Assembly (NCBI RefSeq): GCF_003351225.1
Contig: NZ_QQSY01000002.1
Span: forward strand, 62,001 to 126,000
Source: Dyella solisilvae
GTDB lineage: Bacteria; Pseudomonadota; Gammaproteobacteria; Xanthomonadales; Rhodanobacteraceae
DNA: 64,000 bases
Direction of reading: 5' to 3'
Below, in pieces: positions 62,806 through 64,000 of this stretch; position 1 is the stretch's first letter, and the number at the start of each line of letters is the position of its first letter. The translations under genes were made by a program, and so were the position numbers. The notes under the pieces were generated by a model that was not told where the DNA came from, ran no database searches, and saw only the letters and a list, made by a program, of their open reading frames with translations.

Positions 62806-63492
62806 ATGTCCTACGCCATCACGCCTCCCGCCATTCCGTCCCTTCCCGTCATCGGCAGCGACCAGCGCTTCCCGGTGCGCCGCATCTTCTGCATCGGCCG
62901 CAACTACGCCGAACATGCCCGGGAGATGGGAGCTACTGTCGACAAGGATACGCCGCTGTTCTTCTGCAAGCCCGCGGACGCCGTGGTGACCGACGGCGCG
63001 GACGTGCCCTATCCGCAGGCCACCAGTGACCTTCATCACGAGGTGGAAATGGTGGTGGCGCTGGGCGGCGGTGGCCGTGACATCCCGGTCGAGCAGGCCG
63101 CCGCGATGGTATGGGGCTACGGCGTGGGGCTGGACCTGACCCGCCGCGACCTGCAGGCGGTGGCCAAGGCCAAGAGCCATCCGTGGGACGTGGCCAAGGC
63201 GTTCGACCACTCCGCGCCGGTGTCGGCATTGCGCCCGGCCAGCGAGGTGCACCTCGATGCTGACAGCACGCTGACACTGAGCATCAACGGCCAGACCCGT
63301 CAGCACGGCCGGCTTGGCGACATGGTGCATCCGGTGCCCGAGATCATCGCCATCCTCTCGACCTTATTCGAGCTGAAGGCGGGCGACCTGATCTTCACCG
63401 GCACGCCGGCGGGCGTATCGGCGCTGCAGCGCGGCGACCGCTTCCATGCCGAGCTTGCGGGCGTGGCGGTGCTGGAAGGGCGTGTGGCCTGA
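62806..63492 (+). CDS. Fumarylacetoacetate hydrolase-family protein
   Basis: 228 aa. FAH fold with R-I-F-C-I-G-R-N-Y-A-E-H and metal ligands in the D-L-H-H-E-V-E-M and G-L-D-L-T-R-R-D-L-Q segments. Length fits the isomerase/decarboxylase-like members (e.g. acylpyruvase) rather than full-length FAH. Substrate unknown. The ATG at 62806 is favoured over 62764 because it matches the family start. Confidence 0.85.
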   Translation: MSYAITPPAIPSLPVIGSDQRFPVRRIFCIGRNYAEHAREMGATVDKDTPLFFCKPADAVVTDGADVPYPQATSDLHHEVEMVVALGGGGRDIPVEQAAAMVWGYGVGLDLTRRDLQAVAKAKSHPWDVAKAFDHSAPVSALRPASEVHLDADSTLTLSINGQTRQHGRLGDMVHPVPEIIAILSTLFELKAGDLIFTGTPAGVSALQRGDRFHAELAGVAVLEGRVA

Positions 63493-63724
63493 GGCCAAAT
63501 TCGCCGCTGTCATCCCTGCATGGACAGGGACACCTTGCTTTCACCAGGCACGGAAGACACTGCATGACTCGCCCCTTCGGGGCGTTCTGCGGGCAACGCG
63601 CTTGCTCCGCTTTCACAGGGATGACCGGAAGCTGTCGGAAGCTGGCATGGGCCTCGCTGCGCGCCTGACGCACCCCATCCCGCTGCGCTAGAGTTTCCCT
63701 GTCGTCCAGCCCAGGGAGAGAAGC

Positions 63725-64000
63725 ATGAGCATGTTCAAAGAGTTCAAAGAATTCGCCATGCGTGGCAACGTCATCGACCTCGCGGTCGGTGTGGTCATCG
63801 GCGGTGCCTTCGGCAAGATCGTCACCGCGCTGGTCGACCAGCTCATCATGCCGCCGATCGGCTACATCACCGGCGGCATCGACTTTTCGGACATGAAGTG
63901 GGTGCTCAAGCCCGCCGACAACAGCAACCCGGCGCACAAGATCGCCGAGGTGGCGATCGGCTACGGCACCTTCATCAACACGCTGATCCAGTTCATCATC
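63725..64000 (+). CDS. mscL: Large-conductance mechanosensitive channel (3' cut by window edge)
   Basis: 92 codons visible. The N-terminus [24 protein letters not shown] is the MscL signature, with the pore-lining first helix [12 protein letters not shown]. Opens under osmotic downshock. GGGAGAG lies upstream of the ATG. The C-terminal third lies beyond the window. Confidence 0.96.
   Translation, partial: MSMFKEFKEFAMRGNVIDLAVGVVIGGAFGKIVTALVDQLIMPPIGYITGGIDFSDMKWVLKPADNSNPAHKIAEVAIGYGTFINTLIQFII

Overview
The window is GC-rich, densely coded DNA. Its gene content (metK, a SAH-riboswitch-controlled ahcY, uup, ppc, the thiS-thiG-trmB order, a ccoNOQP/ccoGHIS cluster, a FecR/DUF6600 protein) and its repeat families suggest a gammaproteobacterium of the Xanthomonadales, probably Rhodanobacteraceae (Luteibacter or Dyella type). 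This placement is inference from content; no 16S rRNA gene is present.

Layout. 1-9.8 kb: an alpha/beta hydrolase cut by the left edge, a GlcD-type FAD oxidase, a LysE exporter, a nucleoside-type MFS permease, dusB, a lipoprotein esterase, a methyltransferase and a Tat-exported BBE-type FAD oxidase. 10-19.6 kb: metK, a D,D-carboxypeptidase, uup, ppc, and ahcY behind a SAH riboswitch. 19.6-20.4 kb is a gene-free block of palindromic repeats. 20.4-29.3 kb (minus strand) is one tightly coupled cbb3 oxidase operon, ccoNOQP, a 101-aa membrane protein, ccoGHIS and a TauE/SafE-family protein, with a perfect FNR/Anr box upstream. 29.4-36.4 kb: metF, a DUF4124-like protein, ilvE, a two-component system, an unknown secreted protein, rimB-rimK and tRNA-Gly(CCC). 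36.6-41 kb: a FecR/DUF6600 protein and thiS-thiG-trmB. 41-48.1 kb (minus) is a chaperone-usher fimbrial operon with two tip adhesins and the decayed 3' end of a second usher between them. 48.5-53.8 kb: an SLC13 permease, an IS30-family element with a frameshifted transposase, galE and a Rieske protein. 53.9-64 kb: a small membrane protein, an Ada-like protein, two permeases, a MacAB-like export operon (minus strand), an FAH-family hydrolase, and mscL running off the right edge.

How parts work together. metK, ahcY and metF are three steps of the methionine/SAM cycle. metK and metF share an upstream AT-rich motif (identical 12-mer TATCTCTTTATC), while ahcY uses a SAH riboswitch. The cbb3 operon combines structural and assembly genes for microaerobic respiration. 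Several genes (dusB, uup, thiS, the DUF4124-like gene) have a -10-like hexamer exactly 6 nt before ATG and no obvious Shine-Dalgarno site, a layout that predicts leaderless mRNAs. Most convergent gene pairs are separated by perfect hairpins.

The most unusual finding is the fimbrial locus: a tandem copy of the usher 3' end plus adhesin has left two adhesins with near-identical C-terminal pilin domains and divergent N-terminal domains.
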